A stretch of 64,000 nucleotides of DNA from Aspidiotus rigidus (taxonomy: Eukaryota > Arthropoda > Insecta > Hemiptera > Diaspididae): contig JAVHKY010000025.1 in NCBI GenBank assembly GCA_035079385.1, forward strand, positions 17,086,501 through 17,150,500. Reading direction: 5' to 3'. Shown in pieces: positions 61,806-64,000 of this stretch. The position numbers were made by a program, and so were the translations under genes. The notes under the pieces are model-generated. The model worked only from the letters and a program-made list of their open reading frames with translations. It was not told the origin of the DNA and ran no database searches. Within the stretch, counting starts at the first letter, position 1. Every line of letters begins with the position of its first letter.

Positions 61806-62260
61806 ATCATTTATTCTTTTATAAAATTTTAAACTTTTATATTACAATTTAATAAAATAATTGTTATAAATTTGCAATTTATGATTTATTTGAATTATTT
61901 AATAAACTATAGAAGAATAATTATTCATTTAAAATCAATAAAATACCATTATAGTTCAAAACCATTTGAAGAACCTTGTATTTGAATTGTAAATAAACCT
62001 ATAATGGTTTATTTTATAATATTTCTTTTAATTCAATTTCAAAGAATAATAATTCCTGAAACTATTAAATAAAAATTATTGAAATATTAGAAACTGATGC
62101 TAACATAATTGTCCCAATAAATTATTAAACAATAATAATCTTTTCATCTTGACATGTTATTTATTCATAAACTTTACCATCAATAAAAATATAAAATAGA
62201 TTTTATTATATTTAAATGAATAATGTTTTTATATAAAACATTAAACAAAAGAAAATCATA

Positions 62261-62373
62261 CAGGAAATCACAATTTAATTCAAAAGTACAGTGAATGTTT
62301 TTGATTCAACAGTCATTCTCAATTAAAAACGTTCACCGTACATGTGAATTTGGAATTAAATTGTGACATTCTG
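62261..62373. mobile_element. Palindromic MITE, 113 bp, TA target
   Basis: The left end CAGGAAATCACAATTTAATT and the reversed right end CAGAATGTCACAATTTAATT pair. TA flanks both sides (62259-62260 and 62374-62375). The whole element folds as one hairpin. Tc1/mariner-type. Confidence 0.85.
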
Positions 62374-63099
62374 TATTTTTTTTTTTTTTTGTTCTATATT
62401 TCATACTAGGTACGATTTGAATTAAGAGTCACTTGTTAGATCGCATTAATGTTACTGTTTTTATTTATTGGTTTAATAATTTATAATAATTATGATTGCC
62501 AACAGTAATTGCATTAATAAAAGTGAATTTTTCACCAATTTATTCAATAATAATCAGAATTAATTTATCAACCAAATCAAAGGATGAACATGATAATTTT
62601 CTAAATTTGAAAAATTTTTATTCTGTATAAATTTTACTTTTCAAAATTGAATTTTAATTTATTTTAAAAGTTATTCTAATAATTTTTTGATAAAATAAAG
62701 AACTTATTTCAATTTTATAATTGATTGGTATGAAGAAAACAGTTTTATTTGGTATAAATTATTCAATGCACATCTGGAGATTCAAAGAAGAATGAATTTT
62801 GAACCTATTAAATTAATAAATCTTTTCGTTGAAAAAAAAAACTATTTCTAATGTAAAAATTTAAATATAAGATCTTTATTTTTTCAAAATGATATTATAA
62901 TTGTAATACTTGTTTTATTGAATTAATAGTTATTATTTCGCTAGTAATATTATTCAAAATTAATCATACAACATTAATACTTTAAATTATTTATTGTTGA
63001 TAAAGCTATTAATTTTCTTTAAACAAAAAATATTAATATTGAAATTCTATAATATAAAATACTAGCGAGATTTCATACTAGCTTTGCTTTAGAAGGTCT

Positions 63100-63540
63100 G
63101 TACTACTTCATACTCTATGCTGCTTGCTGAGAATGAAGGCAATTGAGCAGAACTGATCTTATGAGCCACTCAGTCTAATATTCAGTAGGTCATGTCAGGT
63201 ACTATTTTACAATACTACTATTTTTTGCACGACCATAATGAAGAATAACTCCGTCAACTATTGTCCGTTCCAAATAAGAGGACACACAACAGTCCTCATT
63301 CACCTGCATCAATGCACGTTTGTCGCTTGGTGGGAACAAGTTCTGTTTCACCTTTCCTGTGTCGTTGTATTGTCTTGTGAGGTAATTTTGTTAAGTGCGC
63401 TCTTATTTGAAACAGACTTTAGTTATATAGGTGAGCGGAGACCCTCAATGTTATATGGTTCTGTACTAAAAGAGAGACAGAACATGATCTGTATTTCTTG
63501 AGCGTGGAAAGTCTTTTTTTTTAATCTCTTTTCTTTATCA
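63100..63540. other. No gene seen
   Basis: The plus ORF at 63238-63501 (87 codons) has a hydrophobic middle (LSCVVVLSCEVILLSALLF) but no splice support or family. Judged most likely chance. Confidence 0.35.
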
Positions 63541-63543
63541 TTT

Positions 63544-63620
63544 GAAGCGCTGCGTGGAAAAGGGGCCTCCTTTCCATAAGAAATACATTAGACGGAGGCC
63601 CCTTTTCCACGCAGTGCTTC
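63544..63620. repeat. 27-bp-stem hairpin with CCATAAGAAATACATT loop
   Basis: The left arm starts GAAGCGCTGCGTGGAAAAGG and the right arm ends with its inverse, with one mismatch in 27 bp. The 23-nt loop includes CCATAAGAAATACATT, as in the hairpin at 23511-23565. Confidence 0.9.
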
Positions 63621-63684
63621 ATTTATTATATAAAATGCCACAATGACATTTACATATACTTGAGACAGGTAAGAAAAAAAAAAA

Positions 63685-63820
63685 AACTCGGGGTTGCCTT
63701 CACTAACTTTGTTGATTGAGGCAAACAGGGAACCTGTTTTATGGGAGTCATTAGTGTGCATTGTCATTCCTATACAGCTTGAACTTTGTTCTTCACCACT
63801 TTGTTGGTTTTTCCTCATCA
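63685..63820 (+). mobile_element. AACAGGGAACCTGTT family copy
   Basis: The hairpin 'ttgccttcactaactttgtt' plus 'gattgaggc' is followed by AACAGGGAACCTGTTTTATG. It is co-linear with 30005-30200. Confidence 0.65.
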
Positions 63821-63958
63821 TAAATAAGTAAATAAATAAATGAATAAATGAATAAATTGAATGAATTGAATAAATAAATAAATAAATAAATAAATGAATG
63901 AATGAATGAATAAATAAATGAATGAATAAATAAATGAATGAATAAATAAATGAATGAA

Positions 63959-63997
<39 letters not shown>

Positions 63998-64000
63998 ATA
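63818..64000. repeat. AATA/AATG microsatellite
   Basis: Tetranucleotide units aaat(a/g) run to the end of the window, mixing AATA and AATG blocks. Confidence 0.95.

Larger units (their letters stand above)
61260..63060. other. Very AT-rich tract, possible decayed mitochondrial insertion
   Basis: There is almost no C or G. Read with the invertebrate mitochondrial code, a stop-free stretch of more than 60 codons runs about 61865-62070. Another, at about 61510-61610, has a W-rich segment loosely like cytochrome oxidase III (FEWIN..QEMFFE..HSN...NGL). Evidence is weak and simple AT-rich DNA is an alternative. It is interrupted by a non-AT-rich insert at 61720-61800 and a MITE at 62261-62373. Confidence 0.25.

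Overview
This is a non-coding-rich eukaryotic nuclear window of about 64 kb. Its genes have many short exons with GT-AG introns. It carries mariner, hAT, Penelope-like and Jockey-like relics, many foldback MITEs and several satellites. It reads as an arthropod, most likely an insect. A hemipteran such as a scale insect or aphid relative is only a weak guess, from the AT-rich composition, the frequent TAGGTACCTA palindrome and the transposon mix. I saw no tRNA, rRNA, CRISPR array or bacterial operon.

Three real multi-exon host genes can be assembled by joining exons through splice signals and phase. (1) A minus-strand gene from about 24.36 kb down to 11.74 kb encodes ten tandem copies of a three-TPR domain, a coiled coil and a C-terminal U-box. 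This is the domain order of the co-chaperone ubiquitin ligase CHIP/STUB1, but CHIP has one TPR domain where this gene has ten. Each copy is made by an exon pair of about 104 and 187 nt with identical intron phases. This is the most striking feature of the window. (2) A plus-strand five-exon gene (27423-29601, 323 aa) encodes a coiled-coil protein with a C-terminal IQ motif, like the ciliary dynein regulatory complex subunit DRC9 (or DRC10). (3) A minus-strand three-exon gene (34005-31792, about 313 aa) encodes a secreted cysteine-containing protein of no family I recognise.

Layout: 0-3.2 kb, MITE/CRE-motif repeats and Jockey-like LINE relics. 3.2-5.6 kb, unique non-coding sequence. 5.6-10 kb, repeat thicket with a 5'-truncated mariner whose 3' end has cut into a small segment of compact, AT-rich, alternating-strand ORFs that looks like a large dsDNA virus insertion. 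10.5-11.3 kb, Penelope-like RT relic. 11.7-24.4 kb, TPR/U-box gene with MITE-filled introns. 27.4-29.6 kb, IQ gene. 30-31 kb, CRE-motif minisatellite and MITEs. 31.8-34 kb, secreted-protein gene. 34.8-38.4 kb, segmental repeats and three inverted-repeat elements. 38.4-47 kb, mostly unique or unassigned, with a LINE relic. 47.8-51.3 kb, a large foldback structure built from about 450-470-bp tandem units. 53.4-59.2 kb, a degenerate GTCGAC-rich satellite pierced by four TIR elements, three of them hAT-like with clear or near 8-bp target duplications. 59.2-61.2 kb, CpG-containing unique sequence. 61.2-63.1 kb, very AT-rich tract, possibly a decayed mitochondrial insertion. 63.5-64 kb, perfect hairpin, MITE and an AATA/AATG microsatellite.

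Most long ORFs other than the exons above are chance frames or transposon debris.
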